Shown here: piece by piece, positions 1 to 12,699 of the stretch
Position numbering within the stretch: position 1 is the stretch's first letter
Layout of the letters: every line of letters begins with the position of its first letter
DNA from: Tubulanus polymorphus
Taxonomy: Eukaryota; Nemertea; Palaeonemertea; Tubulaniformes; Tubulanidae
DNA length: 64,000 nucleotides
NCBI RefSeq assembly: GCF_964204645.1
Contig: NC_134025.1
Coordinates: forward strand, 24,892,001 to 24,956,000
Direction of reading: 5' to 3'
Notes under the pieces: generated by a model
The model's database searches: none
What the model was told of the DNA's origin: nothing
What the model saw: the letters and a program-made list of their open reading frames with translations, nothing else
Program-made: the position numbers and the translations under genes

Positions 1-563
1 TTTTCATTTTGCTCGCTTTCTTGAGTTTAACCTTCGGGGTGTGAACCGGCGATTCTTCGTCCGAGGAACGAGATTCGAGCGCGTCGGACGACGTGGCTGT
101 GAATAAAATACCGGAGCCCGGAAAATGTTCATCTACTTTTTTAATGCCCATACATGTCGATACGCAGCCGGCGTCCAAACTCAACTGAGAATCGGCGCTC
201 GCTAAATCACACGGAGCGCTTTTCGAGCCGCTACTTCGCCGCAATCGATTGGTCCATCTTTTTCGAAATTTAAAAGAAAACCAGTATTTGCGCCCGCCGC
301 TTCCGCTCGAAGAGTTCGACGACGATTTCTTTTCTTTAATTTCGCCGCGGTTTTTTTTACGCTTTTGAGACATCGTGAAACGATACATTTTTTTCGACCT
401 AGTCTCCGAAGCGATGGCGTTATCGTCGGAATTCGACGCCTCATCGCCGGCGGAACTTTCTTCGTCGATATCCGCGAACATTCTTCGCGATATTATCTGA
501 TCACGTAACGAATCGATGGAGCTTCCCGAATCGGGATCCTTTTCTGGTTTGTTCGTAGACATT
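1..563 (-). CDS. Unidentified Ser-rich basic protein, 5' exon (partial)
   Basis: Open from an ATG (complement of 561-563) to the window edge: 187 codons without a stop, starting MSTNKPEKDPDSGSSID. The encoded stretch looks disordered. It has acidic/Ser patches (DEESSAGDEASNSDD), a Lys/Arg-rich patch (KRKKNRGEIKEKK), an aromatic-basic patch (KYWFSFKFRKRW, about residues 92-103) and a second acidic patch near residue 165. No domain is recognisable, so no function is assigned. It is head-to-head with WDHD1 across 706 bp. In human, as I recall, the head-to-head neighbour of WDHD1 is SOCS4, whose N-terminus is also long, basic and Ser-rich. That orthology is only a guess, since the SH2 and SOCS-box part would lie outside the window. 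The exon may end just left of position 1. Confidence 0.6.
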
Positions 564-1269
564 TCTAAGCAATAGTAGTGCTAACCTATAATATAAACAG
601 AAAGTAAATAAACGGGAAAAGTTAAAACTGGCGCTGGATGAGACAAGTCCGGGCAGATCACTGCTGCATGACTCATCTGTTTACGCAACTCAGCACACAC
701 CAAATCTATACATGACACAAATGCACCACACGTACTCTAGGCCTACATTACACAATTTATTAGGCTATCTTCATAACACACTTTTTGAAGATATTCCATC
801 AAGCTAGAAAAATCGTTATCCAAAGAGATAAATACCGTTAAATCACTGTTCATTGCACATTACAGACACTTATTTCTCACGCTAAGCGAAATATGTCGCA
901 ATCTCTGGCGCGCCGAACTGTTACAAGCGCTAAATAAATACTACTCACGATATTTCTCCATGAACGACCGATCCCTGATTCATGAATGAAATGTTGAGTG
1001 CCGGATGTGACACGTGATGCGGTAACTAATCAACATTTTCATGAATTAAGAACGCTCAGAAAATACAGGCTAAAATAAAGAAAATTAATAAAACCGTTGT
1101 AAAATAATGGAAAGAATTGAAATCTTTGATTCATCGCGCGTTGGAGGATTTACCGAATTAGAAAATCTATTATCTATTTATTCATTTACTGCGGAGATTT
1201 TTAGTTGCGGGAAATTTGGATGAGATTTTCGTTCGAATTCTGTCACTAAAACGATAAAAAAAAGATCAG
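564..1269. promoter_or_regulatory. Divergent promoter: left-edge gene / WDHD1
   Basis: This 706-bp gap separates two outward-facing start codons. It holds a GGCGCGCC palindrome at 907-914 in the setting TTCGGCGCG on the minus strand, one base off an E2F-type site. That would suit a replication gene such as WDHD1, but it is an inference. No TATA box or open reading frame of note is seen. Confidence 0.45.
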
Positions 1270-2729
1270 ATGGCAGCGACGAAAAAGCCTCTTCGGTTTG
1301 CCCACAGCGAAGGCCACACAGATTTATGTTATAACGACCCGGGAAGGTTTGTAGTTTGATTTCAATGCTTTAATTGATCATAATTCAATGATTTTTCAAA
1401 CCCGGAAGTGATTTCAAATAAAATTCAAATTAAATATTTATTCTGCAGGAAGTTTTAAAAATCCGTATGTATCCTATTTGAATGATCAGCCCTGAATAAT
1501 TGAATTTTTGAATCGTAAATTTCTTGCAGTCATATTTTTACTTGTGGCGCTGATGGAGATGTGCGAGTATGGGCTGGTATCGAAGACGATGATGCTGAAT
1601 CGTACAGAGTTGGTGATAAAGCTTTCGCCGTTGCGTTTAAAGTATGACGTTCCTCAACAACTGATGTTTTGCGAAAGAGAGGATGAAATCCAATTGATAA
1701 TCTCAATCTTTATTAGGCCTACTGAGTTTCTAATTTATTTACGTGAATTGTTGCCGTTTCAGGATAAACATTTTTATGCAGCTACTGAATCTAATGTCAT
1801 CCAAGCACATACATTCCCAGATGGAAATCCTGATGGCACCATAGCCAGATTTACTTCACCTGTTACGCAAATTTGCATAAATAAAGATGGAACAAAACTG
1901 GTGGCTGGTGCAAGGTATGGGGCTGTGAATTAGTTGTTTTTTAAAAGGATGTTTTTTGTCGGTTACGATGAGATGAACTCAATACATTTCAATCAAATTT
2001 TTCAGTGACTTCGCTATCAAATTGGTCTACATTGCAAACAAGGAATTCAAAACATTTGAAGGTCATGATGCACCCATTCTAAGCATAGCTTTGGATCCGA
2101 AAGAAGAATATTTGGTATGACAAATTTTCAATGAAAATTTACACTATTTATGGCAATGAATTGCACAACATCTCATTGAAATTCCATTTTGATTTTTAGG
2201 CATCTTCATCTTGTGATGGAACCGTAAAGGTTTGGAGACTGGCAGATCAATCTTGTTTGAAAACTATGCATCTTCTTCCTAAGTACAGTGATATTAGGTA
2301 AGTTATTATACTATAATAAGAAAGGAAAATGATAAAGGACTCCAATAATAGAGATTCACATGTAATGCCCTGGTATGTAGTAATGGCATTCAGTAAAAAT
2401 TCATTAAAAGATGGTCATCTTTTTTCAGCCTATCAAAGGGTCTTTGCAGAATGGACTGGGAACCCAAAAGTGGCAGGGTGTGTTTTTTATTTCGATTAGA
2501 AAAAAACTTCTTTTAAAAGAAAAAATACTATTTGCTGGTGGTATGTTATCATACATATTTTATTGCAGTACCTGGCTATTCCCACTGATAAAGAGATACG
2601 ACTTTACGAACGCGATACTTGGGATAATCTCAGGTTTTATGCCGATACATCAATTAAAACGGTAATCTTCAAAAATTGAAACTGAAAATTCGTTCACCTT
2701 CATTTGAGATTTCATTTGTATTTATTATG

Positions 2730-2763
<34 letters not shown>

Positions 2764-5700
2764 TGTGTAGGAAATTTCTATTACCACATTTTCTCCCTGT
2801 GGAAAATATCTTGCTGCGGCTACTTACGATGGAGGTATTTTCATATGGTGTACCGAGACAAGAAAGTGTCTGTTGAGGTTCGTATAATTTACTATTTATC
2901 TAGATTTTGAAGATCTAATTTCACTCTTGAGTATTCTTTGTATACGTTCATAGGGACCGGCATCCTAAAAACTTGACAATATGTGCTTTGAAATGGAATC
3001 CTAAGGGCAATCAAGAAATTGCATTTTGCGATACAGAGGTAAGATTTATTATAAGACCACAATTATAGGTTTGCATAGATCATGCTGCTGATATTTTGTA
3101 TGAGTTTGCTTTTTCTTGAACAGGGTCAATTTGGAATTTTGGAGGATATCAGATTTGATAGTGAAAACAATGAAGATGAAGTAAGTATAAGATACCTTTT
3201 TAGAAAACTTTAGATTTATTCGATTGATAAGATATTGTTTAATTGATAGGCTGAGGAAGGATTAACTGCTGAACAGTATGCCAGTCTGTTCGCTGAAGAT
3301 GATGACGATGATGACAATATGGTCATACCATCGCTGAGTAAAGGGAAGAAAGTTGTAAATGCAGATGGTGAAGATGATGATGATGACGATGCATCGAGCG
3401 TAGTTTCTTTGCAGCGACTTAAACAAAAATATCTTCCAGAAGATGAAAATTCAATGGGTAAAGTATTAAAAAGTGTTAATGCTGGGATGTCTGCTTCACC
3501 CAGCTGATTTTATATATTGCACTTTTTGTACCTTGTACCTGCGCATGGTAAAAATTTCTGAATTGGAATGTTTATTTCGTCATAGATGTAGATAGCTTGT
3601 TCAAGGCTCCTGAAGATGAAGCAGACAATGTTTCTGAACCTGTAATTGAAGAGAAAGTCAAAACAGTAGTAGTTGATGGATACAAACCAACACCTTTACA
3701 GCGGCCTTTTCAACCTGCATCGACATCAGCCGGTCTTTCACAGAGATTCATGGTAATCACATATTAATACCTCTTGGGTGCAAACTTGGAATCAATTTGT
3801 GCTTATGCCTCTGACATTCTACTGAAGGTATGGAATTCTGTCGGCGTAATCAGACAATATTCAACGAACGAAGAAAATTCGATAGATATCGAATTTCACG
3901 ATACAGCTACTCATCACGCTATGCATATGTCAAATGATCTGGGTCATTCAATGGCAGATATGTCGAAAGAAGCTGTAATTCTAGCATGTGTGAGTGATGA
4001 TGAAACACTGAGGTAAGTATAAGATGCATTGTACTGTCTTAATGTATAAAAGTGCATCGTTTGAACTTCTGTTTGATATTTTTTGCTTTTCACAGTAAAT
4101 TGGTTTGTCTACACTTCTCCTCATGGGATAATTCAAGAGACTGGTCTATTTCTATGCCCAAAGGTGAAGAAATACAGGTATATTGAACAGTTTTGATATT
4201 GAATACAGATATTGTTTACAAACGTTTATCTGATAATCTATTCATAAATATGGTGTTGCAGTGTATTACTTTGGGTAGTGGTTGGATAGCAGTTGGAACC
4301 GATAAAAGACATGTGCGTATCTTCACAATCAGTGGAATACAGTGTCAGATATTTAGCACACCGGGACCGATCGTGACATTAGCAGCCCATGGTAATCAAC
4401 TAATGACTGTGTTCCACATAGGACAAGGTGTGCCAGGCGATCAGAATCTCGGAGTTAAACTTTTACAAATTAGTCGTCTAGCTTCCAAACCATTACCGAT
4501 TGGGGAAGGTTTACCCATCAGTCCAAAGTCCACCCTAAGCTGGATCGGGTAAGCAAATTAAGCTGATGGATACATGACAATCCTTACACATAGAATTAAT
4601 AGCTAATAACCATTAACTCTGAAGATCTGATTGATTGTTTTGTTAAAAAGTTTTTCAGCGGAACGTACACCATTTACTGTAGACTCTGCTGGTGTTGTGA
4701 GAATGTTAAACAGGAAATTTGGTTTGACTTGGATACAAGTGGCAAACTTCAAAGATCATGTAAGTTCTACAACTGTTTTTGCTTCAATATATTACTTTAA
4801 TTTTCCAGATCAATACTAGTAATATTTCTTTCCATTTCAGACAAAAAATCGTTCGGATAGTTATTGGCTAGTCGATGTGTTAGAAAACCCAGCACAACTG
4901 CGGTGCATATTGTGTAAAGGCAGCACTTTTCCGACCATGTTACCCCGACCTGTTGTACAGATCCTGCCATTTCAAATTCCTCTTTGTGAGTTGGAAACTG
5001 AAAAGTCACGGCTCGAGGTATGACAAATTCGAAAATTTGGCGTTTAGGCATGATGATCGTACCAACTGAATGAATATGTCATGATTAGTTGTATTTGTTT
5101 TTGAAGGAAACCTACTGCAAATCTCAGCTATTCAGTAGCCATTTAGATCGATGGATGTCCTTAGGACTAGATGAAGAAATGGTCACTATGAGAAAATCAA
5201 GTGCTGAAACTACCGATAGAGAATGTTTAATGAAGATGTTTGCAGTGAGTGAAAGGAATCCCAATAGAACAGAATATCGTATCTGCTTCTATTTGCATGC
5301 AAATATTTGATACGTTTTTTAGTTGGCTTGTAAATCAGACCGAGAATTCCGCGCTACAGAAATCTGTGATTTGATGCCTGACCAGCAGACGGTACAATTA
5401 GCAATCAAGTACGCTAGTCGCCTTCGGCACTTGATGTTAGCCCAACGAATTAGTGAAATTGCCAAGCGGAAAGGTGAAGAGGAGGAAGCCAGATTATTTG
5501 GAGATGCACACGCAAATGATGACGATGACGAAAATTTCAGAACTGGCATTGATAATCAGTAAGAATATTTTAGATAATTTCTAGTCTGAACTTTATCAGT
5601 TTATTGCTTATGTTGATTATTTTTTTGTCGCAGACATAATACAGTCGATAGTGAATGGTCGAGCAGAAACGGCTATGGCAAAGGTCTTAGTAATGAAGAA

Positions 5701-6923
5701 GAGGAGAATGAAAACCTTGAAGATACAATGGAAGAGGAAGAAATTAAATCTGGTATGTACTGTTATTGTTAGTATTTCTCAATGAAATTTGAAACATTTC
5801 CTATTATTATTACTACCGTATGTCATAATGTCAAACTTTTGCTTTTGACTTGTATTTCACATTCAAAATGACTGCTTGGTCCTATATATCTCATTCAATT
5901 CAATTACAGCCCCCATGTTGATGGTCAAAGAGAAGAAGCCAGAGCTGAAACCTACTCTTTCACAAATTTCCAGAAAAAACCCATTTAAGGTACGGTAGGA
6001 TGTTACTTAGGTTTTAGAAAATAACGATAGTGTACAGGAGAATGTATTAAACTTACTACAACTGTGGTTACCGGTACTCAATTCCAATACTTTGCAGATG
6101 TCTCAACCCAAAGAATCAGCAACCCGTGGCACTAGTGTTTTTGACAATATGAAACCAGAGAAGAAAGCTGCATCTAAAAATATATTTGGAAAGCCTTCTG
6201 AACCATTAATCGTTCATAAGAAAATGATCAAGAAAAAGGTACAATTGAAGTAATGTTATAATCGACAGAGTCCCTGATAGTTTCAATCATCTGTTAATAG
6301 ATCTTTGGTTTCTTTGATTTTTAGCCCAGTGCGCAAATGACAATTTTTTCATCCAAAGCCAAAGATAAAACAGCTTCCGAGGTCAATGCGTCTGATACTG
6401 AAAAAAAGAAGTTAGTCTAAAAAAGTTTCATGCAAAATTTCTGCTTGTGAGTTGAACAACAATCTAGAGTATCATCTTATTTTTCAGACCAATTTCTGCA
6501 TTTCAATTGTGGTTGGATGAGAACAGACCTTCCTTGGAAGAAGAGCACCCCCATTTGTCCGCTGATGATTTGACAAAACTTGCTGCTCGGAGTTTCCGTC
6601 AACTTACCAAAGATGAACGAAAGGTGGGCACATCTTTTCTCTCAGATTCATGTTCTCTTGCATTGTTCTTAATACTGGAATATCCCCATGTGTCTTCCAA
6701 AATATAGGAGTGGATGGACAAAGCAAAATCCATGAATAGTACTGAGGAAGACACAAAGAAAAGAAAGAGGGAAGATAATGACATGGAGAATAAGGAAATA
6801 GAAACCGAGATAGTCGACGATCAACCTAAGAAAAAATCCAAAGACTCATTAAGTGAACCTAAAGAACCTCTCAGTCAGCGCGTGAATTCAAAGTTATCAG
6901 GATTTGCTTTTGACAAAAGATAG
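1270..6923 (+). CDS. WDHD1: WDHD1 / AND-1 / Ctf4, replisome adaptor
   Basis: Trimeric hub that links the CMG helicase to DNA polymerase alpha at the nuclear replication fork. I rebuild 25 coding exons: 1270-1346, 1530-1641, 1763-1914, 2006-2114, 2200-2297, 2429-2477, 2569-2661, 2771-2877, 2954-3038, 3124-3180, 3250-3457, 3586-3752, 3828-4012, 4096-4177, 4262-4548, 4651-4759, 4841-5017, 5107-5244, 5323-5558, 5634-5752, 5910-5989, 6098-6238, 6325-6410, 6488-6623, 6708-6923. They total 3306 nt (1101 aa; human about 1129). The N-terminus MAATKKPLRFAHSEGHT matches the family. WD40 repeats fill residues 1-330, an acidic loop about 314-382, the second propeller/SepB region about 439-805, and an HMG box about 985-1038 (FQLWLDENRPSLEEEHP). 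Exon 16 uses an unusual acceptor (see findings). A poly(A) signal follows at 7039-7044. Confidence 0.96.
2728..2760. repeat. (AT)n microsatellite in WDHD1 intron
   Basis: About 15 consecutive AT units lie just upstream of the acceptor of the exon that starts at 2771. The tract replaces a normal pyrimidine tract there; only TTAATGTGTAG separates it from the exon. Confidence 0.9.
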
Positions 6924-7038
6924 ACTTTGGATAAATCCGGTTATGGTCTCGAATGTTCATGTCTGTGCACAGATATTTAATTTGTCTGCAATTGTAAATT
7001 TTCAGATTGTCAATATACAATATATATGTACTATGTAG

Positions 7039-7044
7039 AATAAA
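7039..7044 (+). terminator. Poly(A) signal, WDHD1
   Basis: AATAAA 115 bp past the WDHD1 stop codon. Confidence 0.75.
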
Positions 7045-8142
7045 GTATTGAAATATAATGTATAATGCACACTGCGTTATTTTTGGTTATGTTAGTGGAA
7101 TATACATCTGGGATAAGCATTCACTCCATAGGTTTTTATTGCCTCCAACTTCATAAGATATCCTCTCCGTATTTGGAGTGGTACTGTATGCTGTGGAACC
7201 TGCTTCAATACCAGATATACACATGAGAATTTCAACGGGCCTTTCAGAATTCTCGGTTTTTATGCAGCATATAGCAAAGGTACGTGTAGTTGTCATTTGA
7301 TTCGATGAAAGGTGGAACATCTGACTGGCAAAGAATAATCACTTCTATGCGAGACTGCATCGAATCAAAGAAGAACCATGTTTGAAATGTTATTAAATCA
7401 CAGTTTATTTAGTAGTTATAGTTTTTTACAGAAGCACTTAATGCATAAAATCATTACAACTAAACACTCCTTTTCTTTCATTCACATAACATTTGTTAAT
7501 AAACCCACGCCTTGTAGCATACCCCATAGTAAAGTACAAGGAACATAGACCTTTCAATGGCAACTGGACCTGATGAAATATCCACAACTAAAATATAAAT
7601 TACGCACCAAAATGATTTCCAGGATACTTTTCATTTGTTATAATTAAGTCACATAATTTTCAGATTCTTGAATTTTTTTAGATATACCATGTACCTATGT
7701 TGTTTGTTAGCATTAAATGGGTACAAATGATTCGCATTCATTAAATATGCCCAAGATATTCCGCGCTGCTATTTCTCCTCTAGCCTCCTGGTAGCCGATA
7801 AGTTTCTTTTGGAAAATATACATTTTTTTCTCGGAATTCTGTACATTTGTGAAATATATACACGCATTGAGAGAGAAGGCGAGATACTTTGTTTATTTCT
7901 CTAGCAGTATTTCCTAAAACCGAATCCAGGCAGAATTTTAACAAAGCAGAATGAATCCCAAATATTTTGTGCGCTATTTACATATCATACAACTGTAACA
8001 ACTGGATGAATCATCAATAGTAACCGTGCAATTGTATAGACCGGATGTAGTAGTATACACATTACAAGCATTATTTTGAAGCCACCTCGAGCTGATGGCT
8101 ACCGAATTGGTAAGCAATATTCCAGTAAAGGAGTTCTTAATT
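7045..8142. other. Convergent 3' region WDHD1 / WDR43
   Basis: No supported gene. A minus-strand AATAAA (TTTATT at 7892-7897) is the likely 3' end of WDR43, 250 bp past its stop. A 77-codon minus-strand frame at 7087-7320 matches nothing I know and is not annotated. Confidence 0.6.
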
Positions 8143-8245
8143 TCAGTCAGAATCTGAACCAGCTTCTGAATTGTGTTCCTCCATTTCAACATTATTATCA
8201 TCACCACCCTCTTCATCATCCATATTACCATCTTCATCATCGTCG

Positions 8246-8279
<34 letters not shown>

Positions 8280-11200
8280 ATTCATCCCAGTTATCCTACA
8301 ATGCACAAGTTTTTATATAAACATAGGTTTGACAGGTGGACATTACGGCCAGCCATTTTGTTGAAATCAACAACCGACGCTGGTTTTACCTCAGAATCTG
8401 AAATCATTTGCATCATCTCAGCATCCATGTCTTCATCTGAACTTTCTGAAAATCACAATAATACGAAGAATGAAAATAAACTAATTACGCATATACACAA
8501 ATAGAATGAGATCTTCAGTTTAATTCAGAATGTTTGATAAGTTTAAGTACATTCACTTCAGGGCAAGAGTGAAAGTTCAAAATGTATAGAAACGCTAGAG
8601 GAAGATGGTAAAAATAGACATGCTTTATTTTACGAACAGACTATGAAGGAATATTGCTATTTACTTACCATCTTGATAAGCTAATAGCGCAGGCTGCTGC
8701 ATAGAAACTGCGTCTTCTTCCTCCTCCTGTGATGTGATCTGTAATAACAAGTCGCGCTATATGAAACTTGGGCACTACAAATTGAAAATATAAAGCTTTC
8801 CCATGTCTCAGCTCCAAAAACAAGAACATTTCTTATGACAACTTACTTGCGATAGCATCAGATCCAATTTGCCTTGTAATTTCGAAAGTCTGGTAAACAC
8901 GGACACTCTGGCATCCATCATTTGATATAAAGAACTTAGCGTTTCCACTATTTCAGGTACCTACAAACAAATTCAAAGCGTATTGGATTGTGAATTGAAC
9001 TATGGTATTTTCGGAAGGTTTTTTCACTAAGAGAAAAATTAACTTACAGTCATTAGATACGACGCATGGATTGTGAGCACCATTTTCACCCATGTCACCA
9101 AAACCTGCCCGCTATAATCAAATAAGAAACCGTGTTAGCTACTCTATGAATGACATATACATGTACCGTACTAAAAAGACAAACCGATTAGTAACCGTTT
9201 ATGGCGGTAATCCTATTACCTTTGTGAATGTCCATGCATTCTCTTTGACAGCTCTTTCACTAACGGGACGATGGCTTGAACTGACAGTCGCTTTACCGTA
9301 TTTCGAATCAATGTTTCATTCCTATTTTGTAAAACGTTCTGCAAGGAAACAACACAAGAAGTCAAAATCTCGTTATATGAAGCTATTACTCCTGAAAAGA
9401 AGTCATTTTATGGATAAATTCTAAATTCACTCCCCTTAAGATTTTCAGACTGTACTTACATTTAATATTCGGCTATCATGACTAAGTAAACCTTGCATTA
9501 GGAGCAAAGCGAGCGCATCTACTTTAGGTGGATGGGTTTTATCAGAAATTCCAGTAGTTTTATCCATTCCAAGCGCATGTAATCTGTCTTCAATCGTTAA
9601 CTGAAAAACGAAATTGAGAAATATGATATAGGAACCACTAATAATAAATCATAGCAAAATACCAGTTAGGTTTGATACCAGAGTTTATCATCAACTATTC
9701 AATTGATTGGACCCACAACTGTAGAAATTGATCATATAAACTACTTCAAAAATTACCTCAGTTGAGTTTTTCCTCTTTTTCTGTTTTTGTTTTGATTTAC
9801 CGGCTTCCGCCGATGAACTAGCGACCATTGGCGCCATATGACCAGGAGCTAGGACAGTAATTTCGTTCGATGTATCCGGTATTTTCACCTTCGTTACATC
9901 GTGCATAGTTACTTCTTTTGGTTTCACTGACGTTTCCCTTATCAAACAGACATCGGATTCCATTGTTTTGTATGGCTAAAATGGAATGAAGTTACCGTAC
10001 AATACAAGGAACTACAAAACATTTCCGCTCAATTTGATCCCGAGATACATACCACTTTCTCGAAAACAGGTTTCAGATAGTTGCCATAAGCTATGAGAAC
10101 ATTTTGAACCCTGTCACCGCATAAATATACGGCTAGGATTGGAATTGGGACAGGTATCGCATCTTGACCATTACTGGCAATCTGTAGAGATACTTTGGGC
10201 GAAATGGGCTTTTTACATTTCCTAGAATGAAGAAATCATTACAATCAGATTACACCATCAAAAAGCATCTTATATACTTGTGACATTAAGAAATAGAAGA
10301 AATCAAGAAAATATAGAAATCAAGCATACATACCCATTTAGCACATGTTCGTATATAACCATCTGACCAGAATTTGTGATTGCCGTCATTAAAAGAGACT
10401 GAAATTTTAAACGAAAACCAAACCATTTTTAGAATGAGAGATTTTGATAACATCTACACACTTGAAATACTTTCAAACTAATAAAATAGGATAAAGATTA
10501 GTACCTGACTTTTCTCATGATTGGAAATAGTAACTGACGATGGTTCATCAGGTAATGAAAATGAAGCAGTCGCATTCTTGTCTCTTGATGATAAATTCAC
10601 ATGCCTGTAAACAATCACAAATAAGAAATTGGATACATATACGTAGAATAGCATCCCCACTAAAGATCTTTCAAAACTTCCTCTCCATTTCTTACCAAGC
10701 ATTAAGCAGTCGGTCATCTCTCGCACCAGATAAAAAGTATGTACCGTTGACTGTTGCACCATTCGTCATTCCACTGCTTGGAATTACAGGAACGCTTAAT
10801 AAACTGAATACTTCACTAGCGTGTCCAGTAAACGTCTAAAATTCAGACAGTAAAATAAGACACTAATGAGTTTCAAAACTTAGAAAACTTCAAACCTAAA
10901 GCTGTAACTTACTTTTAACACCTCTTTAGTGTTCAAGTCCCATAATTTAATTGACCTACTGGCAGTTAATAAATGCATTTCATCCGATGTAAGAGATAGT
11001 GAATAGATAGGACCCTTATCGCCTTTCCATTTTCTGAAATGACACAATGATGATCTTAGCAAGCTGAAGTGCATTGAACTTGAATCATTCACAAGGATGA
11101 GCTTTACCTTTTTACTTTTACTGTAGATATGTCCCATTCTACTATATGGTTATCATTTGAACAACTATATAAAGTGTCTCCTTCAGAATTCCAACATAAG

Positions 11201-12238
11201 GAATTCACACGGTCTGTGTGCCCTTCACTCTGCAAAACCAAATCAATAAATAATCACTTGTACTATACCGCAAGATAATGGAAGGATAGTTCTACCAATT
11301 GTTCTTCCAAGTGCATATGTTATAAATCCAGAATTCTTTTAATAAATCCAGATATCTTTGGTAAAAAATTCCCCGCTATATTGGGGCCAAGAACCCTTAA
11401 GTAGCTTATTAACCAACTAATTAGATTCCACTAATTAGATTCCAATGGACAGAAATATGGAAATCAAACATATTTACCAACTGACTCTGTACATCTGCTT
11501 TTTGTACATTATATAAGAATATGTTTCCAACTATGGTGCCTAAAGCAATAACATCAGTATCAGTAACAACTTCTGGTGTCTCTGCCAATGATTTCCGTTT
11601 CTTTTTCTTCCTTAGAGGAGTATCCTGAAACAAATTATTCTGTTAGCTTCAAATGATGACCGAGTGGTGACAACTAGTGGCCTTGAAATGGTACCCTCTT
11701 CAAGTATTCTTGAAAAAATGTTTGTTATTGTCACCAAATTTTTCTACGCACATACGATACATCGTCTCATTCTAGCACAAGTCGACACTCCGAAAAACAT
11801 ACTCGTAACTCGTGAATACGCAACCACCCAGCCCAGCAACAAGCATGCTCCAGTAATTCACAAAAACATCATTCAGTGCATATCTATCAGCAATTAGTAA
11901 ATTACTATCAACAGGCTTTTATAATGTGGGCATCTATAATCTAGTGATACATTTTAGAAAAGCGAAGTTAGCCGGGTACAGTCAACAAGAGGCGATATAC
12001 GACAAACCACACAACCTGCCTGGAACCAACCAACAACCGAATCGAAATCTGATCTTACTTTCGATCGTTTGTACGTCGTCCACGACAGACAGGTGCACGT
12101 GGCAGCTAAATGCGCACTCGGGGTATATTCTTGTGAAAGTGTTCCTGTTGCCGTTTCCCATAATTTCAGTACACCGTCCGGTCCTGAATAGGCGAAATAA
12201 CTTCCATTCGGCGAGAAAGTTTGAACCTTCGACGCCAT
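8143..12238 (-). CDS. WDR43: WDR43 / UTP5, t-UTP subunit of the SSU processome
   Basis: Nucleolar WD40 protein needed for rDNA transcription and 18S pre-rRNA processing. Sixteen exons, high to low: 12059-12238, 11478-11624, 11108-11229, 10913-11033, 10696-10835, 10505-10604, 10334-10398, 10053-10221, 9757-9975, 9460-9600, 9220-9338, 9048-9111, 8847-8960, 8669-8738, 8390-8445, 8143-8295; 1980 nt, 659 aa (human 677). Residues 1-340 form WD40 repeats (LKLWETATGTL, SAHLAATCTCLSW, SRSIKLWDLNTKEV). The Utp12-type helical domain spans about 440-555 (MQGLLSHDSRILN, WVKMVLTIHASYLM). The tail from 568 is acidic and includes a run of Asp encoded by a GAT microsatellite. The start MASKVQTFSPNGSYFAYSG aligns with the family start. 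Head-to-head with the nucleoside transporter. Confidence 0.96.
8241..8278. repeat. Coding ATC/GAT microsatellite (poly-Asp)
   Basis: An (ATC)n tract inside the last WDR43 exon; on the minus strand it reads as consecutive GAT/GAC Asp codons in the acidic tail. It also creates a spurious His-rich frame on the plus strand. Confidence 0.9.
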
Positions 12239-12699
12239 TTTACTACACGTGGGTCACAGCGCGCCTGCGCGAGGTCTACCGTACACAATAAAACACGGAA
12301 AAGGCACAATTTTCCAAAACAATACCGATTACGCGTTTTATCGCTGACCTCATTATTCACTTCCGGTAGCAGAAGTCACAAGATTTCGAATCTCTGAAAT
12401 TTAGAGCAAGTTTTATGGTTTTATCGAAGCTTTTTATGCGTATTTTATCGTTTTAACCGAACTGATTCGATTTGAGACACACGTTCAACGAATCGAAAAA
12501 CGTAGAACAACCTCAGAATTGATCGAGGAAGCTGAAAATACAGCAAATATCATCATCGCGCGGCCGAACGTTTGAAGTTTCTTCACCAGAACCGACGCCA
12601 TCTATCCACCGTATTGCGAATTAATTATGTTTTGTTTATGTCAAGTTTGACACATGTTGATGACTTGTTTTGGCCAATCATACACACGACGCACAGGTT
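12239..12699. promoter_or_regulatory. Divergent promoter: WDR43 / nucleoside transporter
   Basis: 461 bp between outward-facing starts. It includes CCAAT on the plus strand at 12673-12677 and no clear TATA box. Part of it is presumably 5' UTR of both genes. Confidence 0.5.

Noticed and set aside
7087-7320. 77-codon minus-strand frame between WDHD1 and WDR43
   Set aside because: Lies in a convergent 3' region, without family resemblance or splice context that would attach it to a gene.
8076-8504. Plus-strand His-rich frame
   Set aside because: Antisense shadow of the poly-Asp GAT microsatellite in the last WDR43 exons.
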